64,000 nt of DNA from Herbiconiux aconitum (GTDB taxonomy: Bacteria; Actinomycetota; Actinomycetes; Actinomycetales; Microbacteriaceae), in assembly GCF_024979235.1 (NCBI RefSeq), contig NZ_JANLCM010000002.1, forward strand, positions 186,001 to 250,000, written 5' to 3'. The stretch's first letter is position 1, and the number at the start of each line of letters is the position of its first letter. A program made the position numbers and the translations under genes. The notes beneath the pieces are model-generated. The model was not told the origin of the DNA. It saw nothing but the letters and a program-made list of their open reading frames with translations, and did not search any database. This document shows, piece after piece, positions 8,632 to 15,737 of this stretch.

Positions 8632-8693
8632 CGGATCGATCTCCCCGCTGTCGTTGGGCGCGTGTCGAGGACAGCGGCCCGGGTGATGATCAT
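8628..8693 (-). CDS. Possible 21-codon leader peptide coupled to the amidohydrolase
   Basis: An ATG at 8693 opens a 21-codon frame (MIITRAAVLDTRPTTAGRSIR) whose TGA shares four bases with the ATG of the amidohydrolase gene (ATGA). The frame begins like an amidohydrolase N-terminus, so it may be a remnant start or a translated leader. Its own ribosome binding site is weak (GAG). No function is assigned. Confidence 0.3.
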   Translation of the reverse strand: MIITRAAVLDTRPTTAGRSIR

Positions 8694-8885
8694 CTCGACG
8701 TTGGGGTGACCGTGGTGGATGTTGATGGGTTCAACACGGCTCACGCTACGGACGGCTCGTTTCGGGCACGTAACGCAAACATTTCCGATTGTTAATTGCC
8801 GCTGACGCCGATTTCGCGCGCGGGCAGGTTGGTGGTTACTGTCTGAGGTGTTCCGACCTGATCCGAGCGAAAGGGGTCGCCCATC
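8694..8885. promoter_or_regulatory. Divergent control region between the importer operon and the XRE regulator
   Basis: This gene-free stretch separates the minus-strand operon from the plus-strand XRE-cupin gene. A plus-strand -10 candidate TACTGT lies at 8837-8842. A local AT-rich patch around 8771-8794 carries an imperfect TAAC-N16-GTTA inverted repeat that could bind the adjacent XRE regulator. The minus-strand promoter is not clear to me. Confidence 0.4.
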
Positions 8886-9476
8886 GTGTCCGGAAGCGTC
8901 GCCCTCGACGAGCAGACCGAACGCCTCGGCGCGCGCATCCGTTCGGTGCGGCAAGCGCGCGGACTCACGCTGGTGGAACTCGCCCGCCTCGCCGGGCTGT
9001 CGCATCCGTTCCTCAGCCAGCTCGAACGCGGCCAGGCGCGACCCAGCATGCTCTCTCTCGAACGCATCGCCCGGGCGCTCGGCTCGAGTCAGATCGAATT
9101 GATCGCGGCGGCGACGGATGATCTCATCCCCGGAGCGGGTGCGGCCCGGGTGTCGCTGGTGCGGAAGGCCGAAGGTCCGCAGGGGCCGTTCGGCGGCGGT
9201 TCCGCGCGCATCCTGGTGCATGGCGACGGATCGTTCATTCCGATGGAGTTCCGCGGTACCAACCTCGAGCTGGGGGAGTTCTACCATCACGCCGAGGCCG
9301 AGTTCCTGCACGTCGTGGCGGGCCGGGTGCTCGTCGACCTCGCCGACGACGGCGAGTTCGAGCTGGTGCCGGGCGACTCGATCCACTACGCCGGCGGCAC
9401 ACTCCATCGCTGGTGCTCGCTCGGCGACGGGGAGTACCGCCTGTTCGTGGTGAAGGAGCGGAGGACGTCATCGTGA
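8886..9476 (+). CDS. XRE-family transcriptional regulator with C-terminal cupin domain
   Basis: A 196-residue regulator. Residues about 10-70 form a helix-turn-helix of the XRE type (GARIRSVRQARGLTLVELA then SHPFLSQLERGQARPSM). Residues about 115-190 form a cupin sensor barrel with the motif GEFYHHAEAEFLHVVAGRV and PGDSIHYAGGTLHRW. Such HTH-cupin proteins control catabolic and polyamine operons and sense a small ligand or metal in the barrel. The GTG start has an AAAGGGG binding site nine bases upstream. It is divergent from the importer operon and overlaps the reductase gene by three bases (GTGA), so it probably regulates one or both. Confidence 0.9.
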   Translation: MSGSVALDEQTERLGARIRSVRQARGLTLVELARLAGLSHPFLSQLERGQARPSMLSLERIARALGSSQIELIAAATDDLIPGAGAARVSLVRKAEGPQGPFGGGSARILVHGDGSFIPMEFRGTNLELGEFYHHAEAEFLHVVAGRVLVDLADDGEFELVPGDSIHYAGGTLHRWCSLGDGEYRLFVVKERRTSS

Positions 9477-10462
9477 GTGCGGTGCTGACCGAGATCGACG
9501 CGGTCGTGACGGAGGCGACGCAGGTGGCGGAGGACGTCGTGCTGCTCGAGTTGCGGGCGGCGGATGGGTCGTCGTTGCCCCCCTGGCAGCCCGGCGCGCA
9601 TCTCGACGTCGTCGTGCAACCCGGGGTCGAGCGGCAGTACTCCCTCTGCGGCGACCCCGCCGACCTCTCGCGCTACCACGTGGCCGTGCTGCGCGAACCC
9701 GACGGGCGGGGCGGGTCGGAACACCTGCACACGCACGTCGCGGCGGGCGCGTCATTGCGCATCCGGGGCCCGTTGAACCACTTCGCGCTCGTGCCACCGA
9801 CCGCGGCCTCGCGCTATGTCTTCGTGGCCGGAGGGATCGGGATCACGCCGCTCGTGCCGATGATCCGGGCGGTCGAAGCCGTCGGCGCGTCGTGGATGCT
9901 CGAGTACGCGGGGCGTTCCCTCGAACGGATGCCGTTCGTCGACGAGCTGGTGCGGGAGTTCGGGGAGCGGGTGCGGGTGCATGTGCCGTCGGGGCCTGGG
10001 GCTGCGCCCGGTTCCCGCTTCGACGCCTCCACACTTTCGGCGGGCACGGCGGATGCGCCCGTGACGGTCTACGCCTGCGGCCCGGCCCGGATGCTCGCCG
10101 CCCTCGAGCAGGAGGCTGCGGCATCCGGATGGCCGGCCGGGGCATTGCACCTGGAGCGGTTCGAGGCGCGTGAGGTGACCGAACCGGTGCGGCAGGAGGC
10201 CTTCGAGGTGGAGCTCGAGATCACGGGGGTGACGCTGACGGTGCCGCCGGATCGCTCGATCCTCGAGGTCGTCGAGGAGGCCGGAGTGCTCGTGCTCTCG
10301 TCGTGCCGCGAGGGCACCTGCGGCACCTGCGAGACACCCGTCGTCTCGGGCGAGGTCGACCACCGCGACTCGGTGCTCACCCCCGACGAGCAGGAGTCGA
10401 ACGAGGTCATGATGATCTGCGTGTCGCGCGCGGCCTGCCCGCGCCTGGTGCTGGAGCTGTGA
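9473..10462 (+). CDS. VanB-type phthalate/vanillate ferredoxin reductase
   Basis: A 329-residue electron-transfer reductase with three domains in order: FMN-binding barrel with RQYSLCGDP near residue 58, NAD-binding domain with FVAGGIGITPLVPM near residue 120 and the CGP motif near residue 200, and a C-terminal plant-type [2Fe-2S] ferredoxin with SCREGTCGTCETPVVSG and a last cysteine in MMICVSRA. Such proteins pass electrons from NAD(P)H to a Rieske oxygenase. No oxygenase component is seen in this window, so its partner must be elsewhere or different. The GTG start overlaps the stop of the regulator gene, implying coupled translation. Confidence 0.9.
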   Translation: MSAVLTEIDAVVTEATQVAEDVVLLELRAADGSSLPPWQPGAHLDVVVQPGVERQYSLCGDPADLSRYHVAVLREPDGRGGSEHLHTHVAAGASLRIRGPLNHFALVPPTAASRYVFVAGGIGITPLVPMIRAVEAVGASWMLEYAGRSLERMPFVDELVREFGERVRVHVPSGPGAAPGSRFDASTLSAGTADAPVTVYACGPARMLAALEQEAAASGWPAGALHLERFEAREVTEPVRQEAFEVELEITGVTLTVPPDRSILEVVEEAGVLVLSSCREGTCGTCETPVVSGEVDHRDSVLTPDEQESNEVMMICVSRAACPRLVLEL

Positions 10463-10468
10463 TCACTG

Positions 10469-10501
10469 CCGTGGGCGCCGTGCTTCGCGCGGCGTCCACG
10501 G
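10469..10501 (+). terminator. Strong hairpin after the VanB-type reductase gene
   Basis: Six bases after the reductase stop codon, bases 10469-10483 pair with 10487-10501 around a TTC loop: a 15-pair stem with two G-T wobbles and no mismatch. There is no T tract, which is common for high-GC actinobacterial terminators. It forms the 5' part of the repeated element at 10469-10613. Confidence 0.65.
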
Positions 10502-10613
10502 GGCGCGCCGGTCCCTGCCCGGCGCACCGCGACATGTTCGCGTGCGGTCGCTGACGCGGCCGCGCGCTCACCCTGGGTCGTCGAGTAGGGCCTGTTGCGT
10601 TCGGTCTCGTGCG
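10469..10613 (+). repeat. Dispersed 145-nt 3'-UTR element, copy 1
   Basis: This element occurs again in inverted orientation at 32526-32383. It starts with a hairpin, followed by GCGCCGGTCCCTGCCCG, a GCGACATGTTCG segment, GTGCGGTCGCTG, and a block of 32 bases (10567-10598) that is identical in both copies and contains GGGTCGTCGAGTAGGGCC. Both copies begin 6-13 nt after the stop codon of a gene read in the same direction and end near the stop of a convergent gene. It could be a structured 3'-UTR or small RNA, a bidirectional terminator or a miniature repeat. I do not recognise a named family. Confidence 0.8.
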
Positions 10614-10639
10614 TCAGTGTCAGTGTCAGTGTCAGTGTC
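10613..10639. repeat. Tandem hexamer (GTCAGT)4 plus GTC
   Basis: Four perfect copies of GTCAGT followed by GTC lie at the end of the minus-strand amidohydrolase gene. The stop codon (10632-10634) is inside the tract, and most of it is downstream of the stop. Slippage by one unit would recreate the stop, so it should not change the protein. Confidence 0.85.
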
Positions 10640-11966
10640 GGCGGGTGGCGAGGAGGGAGGTGAGCCCTTCCGCCATGGCGCGCTGGTCGTGCTGCACCAG
10701 CTCGTAGTCGCGCACCACGACGCGGCCACCCACCACCACGTGACGGGGGCGGCGGCCGGGAGAGGCCCAGAGGAGGCCCGCCACCGGGTCGGCGACCCCC
10801 GCGTCGGCCACCCCCGACACGTCCCAGACGCACAGATCGGCGGCGGCGCCGGGGCGCAGGTGCCCGAGTTCGGGGCGGCCGAGCCCGATCGCCGAGCCTT
10901 CGGAGGCCATCGACAGGATGCTCCGTGCGTCGATCGGCGGGCCCACGAGCGGCGCCACCTGCATCGCGAGCCGTGCATCGGCGAGCAGGTGCCCGGCGTC
11001 GTTGCTTCCACCGCCGCTCGTGCCGAGACCCACCGCGATGCCGGCCGCGCGCAACGCCGCCACCGGCGCGATGCCCCACCCCATCGGCAGGTCGCAGCCG
11101 GGGGCGTGCGTGGCGGTGACGCCGCGGGAGGCGAGCAGGGCGATCTCGTCGTCGGTCACGGCGCAGAGATGTGCGAGTGTCACGTCGGGCGCCAGCCAGC
11201 CCCACTCCTCGAGCAACGCGATCGGCCGCTTGCCGTACTTCTCGAGAGCGATCGCGACGTCGACCTGCTCGTTCGCCTGCGTGCGGCGCCGGAGTCCGCG
11301 GCGCTCGGCGACCTCGCCGAGCAACCGGAACGTCGCTTCGCTGTCGCTGTGCACGCCGGCCGGGCCGACCGCGAGCTGCAGCATGCCGTCGTCGGTGACC
11401 CCGCTCCGCGCATCCGGAACCAGCGCATCGGCGATCGCGTCGGCCGATTCCGCCGCCTCCTCGGGGTCGTCGCGCGCCGAGCCCCGCACGAAGGCGAGTC
11501 GTGCGCCGAGCTCACGGGCCGCCCCCGCCGTCGCGCGCGCGATGCCCACGGTGTCGCTGCCCGAGGGCCAGGTGAGGTGGTGGTCGGCGACCGTCGTGAC
11601 GCCGTTGAGAAGCCCTTCCGCCACGCCGACCAGAGCCGAGGCTCGGGCGAGTTCGGGATCGATGCCGACCGCGGCATATGCCCTGGCCATGGTGGGCAGC
11701 CAGAGGTGCATCGGTACGCCTCGGGTGCCCGGCAGGGTGCGGAAAGCGCTCTGCAGCAAGTGGTGGTGGGCGTTGACCAGCCCGGGGGTCACCACGCAGC
11801 CGGCGGCATCGAGGTGGTCGACGCGGTCACCCGCGCCCGGGGCGTCGGCCGGGTCGGTGTCTCGACCGGCCATCGTCGGGCCCACCACGAGGCGACTCGC
11901 ATCATCCGCACTCCGTTCCGTCGCGGCGTCGATGACGATGTGGGCGGCGTCGTGGATGATGAGCAT
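10632..11966 (-). CDS. AtzB/8-oxoguanine-deaminase-like amidohydrolase with altered metal site
   Basis: A 444-residue amidohydrolase-superfamily protein closest by motif to hydroxydechloroatrazine hydrolase and 8-oxoguanine deaminase. The first metal pair is present in TPGLVNAHHHLLQSAF near residue 65 and the strand-6 histidine in LAHLCAVTDDE. However, the strand-5 ligand reads RTQANEQ where family members have THxxE, and the strand-8 segment reads GTSGGGSND where GVDGSASND is expected, so His is replaced by Gln and the catalytic Asp by Ser. It may bind metal differently, act on another substrate or be inactive. The frame is otherwise intact. It is divergent from xdhC and converges with the VanB-type reductase. 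Confidence 0.8.
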   Translation of the reverse strand: MLIIHDAAHIVIDAATERSADDASRLVVGPTMAGRDTDPADAPGAGDRVDHLDAAGCVVTPGLVNAHHHLLQSAFRTLPGTRGVPMHLWLPTMARAYAAVGIDPELARASALVGVAEGLLNGVTTVADHHLTWPSGSDTVGIARATAGAARELGARLAFVRGSARDDPEEAAESADAIADALVPDARSGVTDDGMLQLAVGPAGVHSDSEATFRLLGEVAERRGLRRRTQANEQVDVAIALEKYGKRPIALLEEWGWLAPDVTLAHLCAVTDDEIALLASRGVTATHAPGCDLPMGWGIAPVAALRAAGIAVGLGTSGGGSNDAGHLLADARLAMQVAPLVGPPIDARSILSMASEGSAIGLGRPELGHLRPGAAADLCVWDVSGVADAGVADPVAGLLWASPGRRPRHVVVGGRVVVRDYELVQHDQRAMAEGLTSLLATRRH

Positions 11967-11975
11967 GGTGATTTT

Positions 11976-11995
11976 CTAACACTTTCATGTGTCAG
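11976..11995. promoter_or_regulatory. Inverted repeat in the amidohydrolase/xdhC divergent promoter
   Basis: CTAACAC-N6-GTGTCAG is an inverted repeat with six of seven pairs matching. It lies in the 84-base gap between the minus-strand amidohydrolase start and the xdhC start, in an AT-richer patch. It is a plausible operator for control of both directions; the regulator is unknown. Confidence 0.4.
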
Positions 11996-12050
11996 GCTGA
12001 TGACGCCGGGCCCTGGGCTCGTGCTCTCAGACCGTGGATCGGAGGGACGG

Positions 12051-13154
12051 ATGCTCGAACTCGCCTCTGCCCTGCTGTCCACGTTGACCGCCGGGAATCG
12101 ACTCGCCGTCGCCACGGTGATCGGCGTCGACGGCAGTGCTCCGCGCGCGCTCGGCACCTCGATGGCGGTCGACGACGAGGGTCGGGTGATCGGCAGCATC
12201 TCGGGCGGCTGTGTCGAAGGTGCGGTGTACGAGGCCTGCGGGCGGGTGCTCGCCTCCGGCGAAGCCGAGGTCTGCGAGTTCGGGTTCACCGACGCCGACG
12301 CCTTCGCGGTAGGGCTCGCGTGCGGTGGCCGCTTGCGCGTCTTCGTGCAGGAGATCGGGCTTCCGGGTGCGCGCAACGCGCTCCCCGATGCGGTTCGCAG
12401 CGAGCTCGAGCGGGCCCGCGACCGCCACCCGGCCGGGTTGGCCCTGGTCGGGGCGGGAGATGCGGTGGAGGTGCTGGCCGCGCGCAGCGATGCCGTCGCA
12501 TCCGGTGCTCGCGCCCAGGTGGTGGCGGAGCTGGGCGCTGCTGTCCAGGCCGGTCGTTCGGTGCGGCGCCGCATCGAGTGCGACGGCGAGACCGTCGACG
12601 TCGTGTTCCTCGTGAGTGCACCGCCGCCCCGCATGATCATCTTCGGCGCGGTCGACTTCTCGGTCGCCCTGTCGAATGCCGCTGCGGCGCTCGGCTACCG
12701 CGTCACCGTCTGCGACGCCCGACCCGTCTTCGCCACGCCCGAGCGCTTTCCCGCGGCCGAGGTGGTCAACCAGTGGCCCTCCGACTACTTGGCGCAGACC
12801 CCGGTCGACGAGCGCACGGCACTGTGCATCCTCACCCACGACGACAAGTTCGACATCCCGCTGCTCGAAGTGGCTCTCTCGCTTCCCGTCGCCTACGTCG
12901 GGGCGATGGGATCCCGCGCGACGCACGACCGGCGGGTTCGCGCGCTGCTCGACCGTGGCCTGGACCGGGCGGCGCTGGCGGCGCTGCACTCGCCGATCGG
13001 GCTCGACATCGGCGCCTCCTCGCCGGAGGAGACAGCCGTCTCGATCCTCTCGGAGATCCTCGCCGTGCGCACCGGGCGCACCGGCGCTTCGCTCGGGTCC
13101 ACGGAGGGACCCATCCACCGTTCGAGTGCCGTGGAGGCCGTGAGTGAGTTCTGA
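12051..13154 (+). CDS. xdhC: XdhC/CoxI family molybdenum-hydroxylase maturation protein
   Basis: A 367-residue protein with the two XdhC domains: an N-terminal XdhC/CoxI domain with GVDGSAPRALGTSMAV near residue 27 and ISGGCVEGAVYEACG, and a C-terminal Rossmann-like domain with MIIFGAVDFSVALSNAA near residue 195 and VAYVGAMGSRATHDRR. XdhC binds molybdenum cofactor, supports its sulfuration and inserts it into xanthine-dehydrogenase-type enzymes. The likely client is the hydroxylase at 16759-20420. The ATG at 12051 has a GGAGGG binding site. Its end overlaps the 8-oxoguanine deaminase gene by 11 bases, so the two are co-translated. Confidence 0.9.
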   Translation: MLELASALLSTLTAGNRLAVATVIGVDGSAPRALGTSMAVDDEGRVIGSISGGCVEGAVYEACGRVLASGEAEVCEFGFTDADAFAVGLACGGRLRVFVQEIGLPGARNALPDAVRSELERARDRHPAGLALVGAGDAVEVLAARSDAVASGARAQVVAELGAAVQAGRSVRRRIECDGETVDVVFLVSAPPPRMIIFGAVDFSVALSNAAAALGYRVTVCDARPVFATPERFPAAEVVNQWPSDYLAQTPVDERTALCILTHDDKFDIPLLEVALSLPVAYVGAMGSRATHDRRVRALLDRGLDRAALAALHSPIGLDIGASSPEETAVSILSEILAVRTGRTGASLGSTEGPIHRSSAVEAVSEF

Positions 13155-14562
13155 TCAGCGCATCGTCATCGAGAACGCCTACATCGCCACCATTGACATA
13201 GCCGGAACGGAATACGACTCCGGGCACGTCGTTGTCGACGGCCGGGAGATCGTCGCCGTCGGGGCGGGACGGTCGCCGGAGTGGGCGCGTGCGGGTCAGG
13301 CGCCGCCCGGCGTCGCCGCGGTGGCCGCGACAGCGTCGTCCACCCGCTCGGTCACTCGCATCGACGGAGCCGGGCATCTCCTCACGCCAGGCCTCATCAA
13401 CACCCACCATCACCTCTACCAGTGGCTGACTCGCGGGATCGCGCAGGATTCGATCCTCTTCGACTGGCTCACGACCCTCTACCCCACGTGGTCGAAGATC
13501 ACCGCCGGCACGGTGCACGCCGGAGCCCTCGGCGGCATGGCCGTGGGGGCGCTCTCGGGTTGCTCGACGATGGGCGATCACCACTACGTGTTCCCGCGAG
13601 GAGCCGGAGACATCCTCGGCGGCATCGTCGAGGCGGCGGGAACGCTCGGCGTGCGACTCCACGGAACGCGGGGCTCGATGGATCTCGGCGCGTCTCAGGG
13701 CGGGCTCCCACCCGACTTCGCTGTGGAGACCACCGCCGACGCTCTGCAGGCGAGTGCGGATGCGGTCGCCCGGTTCCATGACCCCTCGCGGGAGGCGATG
13801 GTCAAGATCGCCATCGCTCCGTGCTCGCCGTTCTCGGTGACCTCGGATCTGCTCCGCGAAGCCGCCGTGCTGGCTCGATCACTCGATGTGCGGTTGCACA
13901 CGCACGGCTCGGAGACGGTGGAGGAAGACGCCTATTGCCTCGAGCGTTTCGGCCGCACGCCGACGGAGTACCTCGACGAACTCGGCTGGCTCGGCGACGA
14001 CGTCTGGATGGCGCATTGCGTGCACCTCGATGAGAACGCGATCGCGCGATTCGCCGCGACCGGCACGGGTGTCGCGCACTGTCCCTCCTCGAATGCGCGA
14101 CTCGCGGCGGGCATCGCACCGATCCCGCAGCTTCTCGCGGCGGGTGTGCCGGTCGGACTCGGGGTCGACGGCTCGGCGTCGAACGAATCCGGCCAGCTCG
14201 GAACCGAGATCCGGATGTCGGTGCTCGTCAATCGGCTGCGTGCCGGTGCCGACGGGATGAGCGGCCGCTCGGGCCTCTACCTCGCGACGATGGGCGGCGC
14301 GCGCGTGCTCGGCCGGGATCGGGAGCTCGGGTCGATCGAAGTCGGCAAGCTGGCCGACCTGGCGCTCTGGAAGGTCGACGGCGTCGAGCACGCGGGCATC
14401 GTCGATCCGGTCGCCGCGTTGACGCTGGGGGCGCAGCCGCCCCTGGCTCTGTTGCTCGTCGACGGTCGCGAGGTCGTGCGCGACGGAGCGCTGGTGCGCG
14501 CTTCCGAGGCGGATGTGGCGCGTCGTGTGACGACGGCGGTGGGGGAGCTGCTCGGTCGGTGA
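13144..14562 (+). CDS. 8-oxoguanine deaminase (amidohydrolase family)
   Basis: A 472-residue zinc amidohydrolase. The motif set is intact: LINTHHHLYQWLTRG near residue 84 with FDWLTTLYPTW after it, GCSTMGDHHYVFP, the strand-5 ligand in RLHTHGSETVEED, the strand-6 His in WMAHCVHLDE, and the catalytic Asp in GLGVDGSASNESG. The YQWLTR and LFDWL...LYP-W segments match characterised 8-oxoguanine deaminases, which convert 8-oxoguanine to urate. Isocytosine or other aminotriazine activity is also possible in this subgroup. The GTG start overlaps xdhC by 11 bases. The pairing with XdhC supports a role in purine breakdown. Confidence 0.85.
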   Translation: MSSDQRIVIENAYIATIDIAGTEYDSGHVVVDGREIVAVGAGRSPEWARAGQAPPGVAAVAATASSTRSVTRIDGAGHLLTPGLINTHHHLYQWLTRGIAQDSILFDWLTTLYPTWSKITAGTVHAGALGGMAVGALSGCSTMGDHHYVFPRGAGDILGGIVEAAGTLGVRLHGTRGSMDLGASQGGLPPDFAVETTADALQASADAVARFHDPSREAMVKIAIAPCSPFSVTSDLLREAAVLARSLDVRLHTHGSETVEEDAYCLERFGRTPTEYLDELGWLGDDVWMAHCVHLDENAIARFAATGTGVAHCPSSNARLAAGIAPIPQLLAAGVPVGLGVDGSASNESGQLGTEIRMSVLVNRLRAGADGMSGRSGLYLATMGGARVLGRDRELGSIEVGKLADLALWKVDGVEHAGIVDPVAALTLGAQPPLALLLVDGREVVRDGALVRASEADVARRVTTAVGELLGR

Positions 14563-14598
14563 CGACGCGCGCGTGCGGCGCAGTGGCGTGCGGCTGCG

Positions 14599-14946
14599 CT
14601 ACATCCGCGCGCGGCGACCGCGTTCGATGAACGACTTCGGCTGCCGGTCGAGCTCGTTGTAGAGTCGCCGCTCCACGGTGTCGTGCGGGCTGCTGTTCGC
14701 GTCGATCCCGACGAGCCACACCAGCCCCTTCGCGCCGTAGGAGTCCTCGGCCAGCAAAGCGATCGAGAACAACCGGTCTTTGCCCGCGGACTGCTCGGCC
14801 CACGCCAGCGCCTCCATGAACGTCGTGTCGCTCACGTCGTGCGTCTCGGTGGTGAACGGGCCGTCTCCCGAGTAGAAGAACACGCGGAAGACCGACTCGA
14901 CACGCTCCCAGCTGGTGTCGCGTTCGTCCCCCGGCTGCACCTTCAC
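14599..14946 (-). CDS. Conserved-looking hypothetical protein
   Basis: A 115-residue soluble protein that I do not recognise. I chose the GTG at 14946 because a TACGCT -10 box (14958-14953) ends six bases before it, the leaderless layout used by other genes here. The sequence contains VFRVFFYSGDGPFTTETHDVSD, a region rich in acidic and aromatic residues, and ends in a basic segment, FIERGRRARM. There is no signal peptide, membrane segment or cysteine. It is a single-gene unit between the 8-oxoguanine deaminase gene (convergent) and lysE. An upstream ATG at 14985 would add 13 residues but lies before the promoter. Confidence 0.65.
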   Translation of the reverse strand: MKVQPGDERDTSWERVESVFRVFFYSGDGPFTTETHDVSDTTFMEALAWAEQSAGKDRLFSIALLAEDSYGAKGLVWLVGIDANSSPHDTVERRLYNELDRQPKSFIERGRRARM

Positions 14947-14952
14947 GCCCCC

Positions 14953-14958
14953 AGCGTA
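14953..14958 (-). promoter_or_regulatory. -10 box TACGCT for a leaderless transcript
   Basis: On the minus strand TACGCT is followed by six bases (GGGGGC) and then the GTG at 14946. It fits the TANNNT-N6-start layout seen repeatedly in this window and decides the start of the hypothetical gene. Confidence 0.5.
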
Positions 14959-15045
14959 GGGGCGGGGCCCCTCGGCCGTCGACAACGAATTGCCGGTTGC
15001 ACCAAGAATTGCGGATTCTGGCGGGGCTCGTCAGGCTCCCAATCG

Positions 15046-15666
15046 TCAGATGCCGAGGATCAACGACACGGCGATCGCGAACATCACGAGCGCGATGATT
15101 CCGTCGAGGATGCGCCACGCGAGCGGGCGCGCGAAGACCGGACGGAGGAGCCGGGCTCCGTAGCCGAGCGCCGCGAACCAGACGATGCTCGCGATGCCCG
15201 CGCCCAGTCCGAAGAGCCAGCGGGCGTCGCCGTGCGAGTTCGCGACCGAGCCGAGCAGCACGATGGTGTCGAGGTAGACATGCGGATTGAGCCAGGTGAG
15301 TGCGAGGCAGGTGAGGATCGTGGCGCCGAGCCCCGCGAAGGTGCGGTCGGCCTCGGGCGCGAGGGCGGAAGGGCGCAAGGCACGCCGTGCCGCGAGGATG
15401 CCGTACACGGTGAGGAAGGCCGCGCCACCGATCCGCACGACGGTCATCAACACGGGGACACGGTCGATCGCGAGGCCGACGCCGCTGATGCCGATGGCGA
15501 TGAGCAGCGCGTCCGAGAGTGCGCAGATCGCCACGACGGCGAAGACGTGCCGGCGAAGCAGCCCCTGCCTCAGCACGAAGGCGTTCTGGGCGCCGATGGC
15601 GACGATCAGCGAGAGGCCGAAGCCGAATCCGGCGAGGGTCGCGAGGGGGTCGAGGGCGGTGGGCAC
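15046..15666 (-). CDS. lysE: LysE/ArgO-type basic amino-acid exporter
   Basis: A 206-residue membrane protein of the LysE branch. The opening GFGFGLSLIVAIGAQNAFVLRQGLLRRHV is the hallmark of LysE/ArgO exporters of lysine and arginine. Further family marks are ALSDALLIAIGISGVG and ALTWLNPHVYLDT in the middle. About six membrane segments are visible. It is divergent from a LysG/ArgP-type regulator with 71 bases between them, the classical arrangement in which the regulator induces the exporter when intracellular lysine or arginine is high. LysE or ArgO naming depends on substrate, which I cannot tell. Confidence 0.9.
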   Translation of the reverse strand: MPTALDPLATLAGFGFGLSLIVAIGAQNAFVLRQGLLRRHVFAVVAICALSDALLIAIGISGVGLAIDRVPVLMTVVRIGGAAFLTVYGILAARRALRPSALAPEADRTFAGLGATILTCLALTWLNPHVYLDTIVLLGSVANSHGDARWLFGLGAGIASIVWFAALGYGARLLRPVFARPLAWRILDGIIALVMFAIAVSLILGI

Positions 15667-15721
15667 TCTTCGACCGTAGGCGGCTATTTTCGAACAATCC
15701 AGCTAATTATTCTGTTGCTCC

Positions 15722-15736
15722 ATTAGATTGCCTAAT
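15722..15736. promoter_or_regulatory. LysG-type operator candidate
   Basis: ATTAG-ATTGC-CTAAT is a perfect 5-bp-arm inverted repeat fitting the T-N11-A pattern of LysR-family sites. It ends one base before the ATG of the regulator in the shared lysE/lysG promoter. Autoregulation and control of lysE from here is an inference. Confidence 0.5.
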
Positions 15737-15737
15737 C

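Noticed and set aside
10542..12050. Upstream part of a long plus-strand frame leading into xdhC
   Set aside because: It lies antisense to the amidohydrolase at 10632-11966; only the part from the ATG at 12051 with its GGAGGG site is XdhC.
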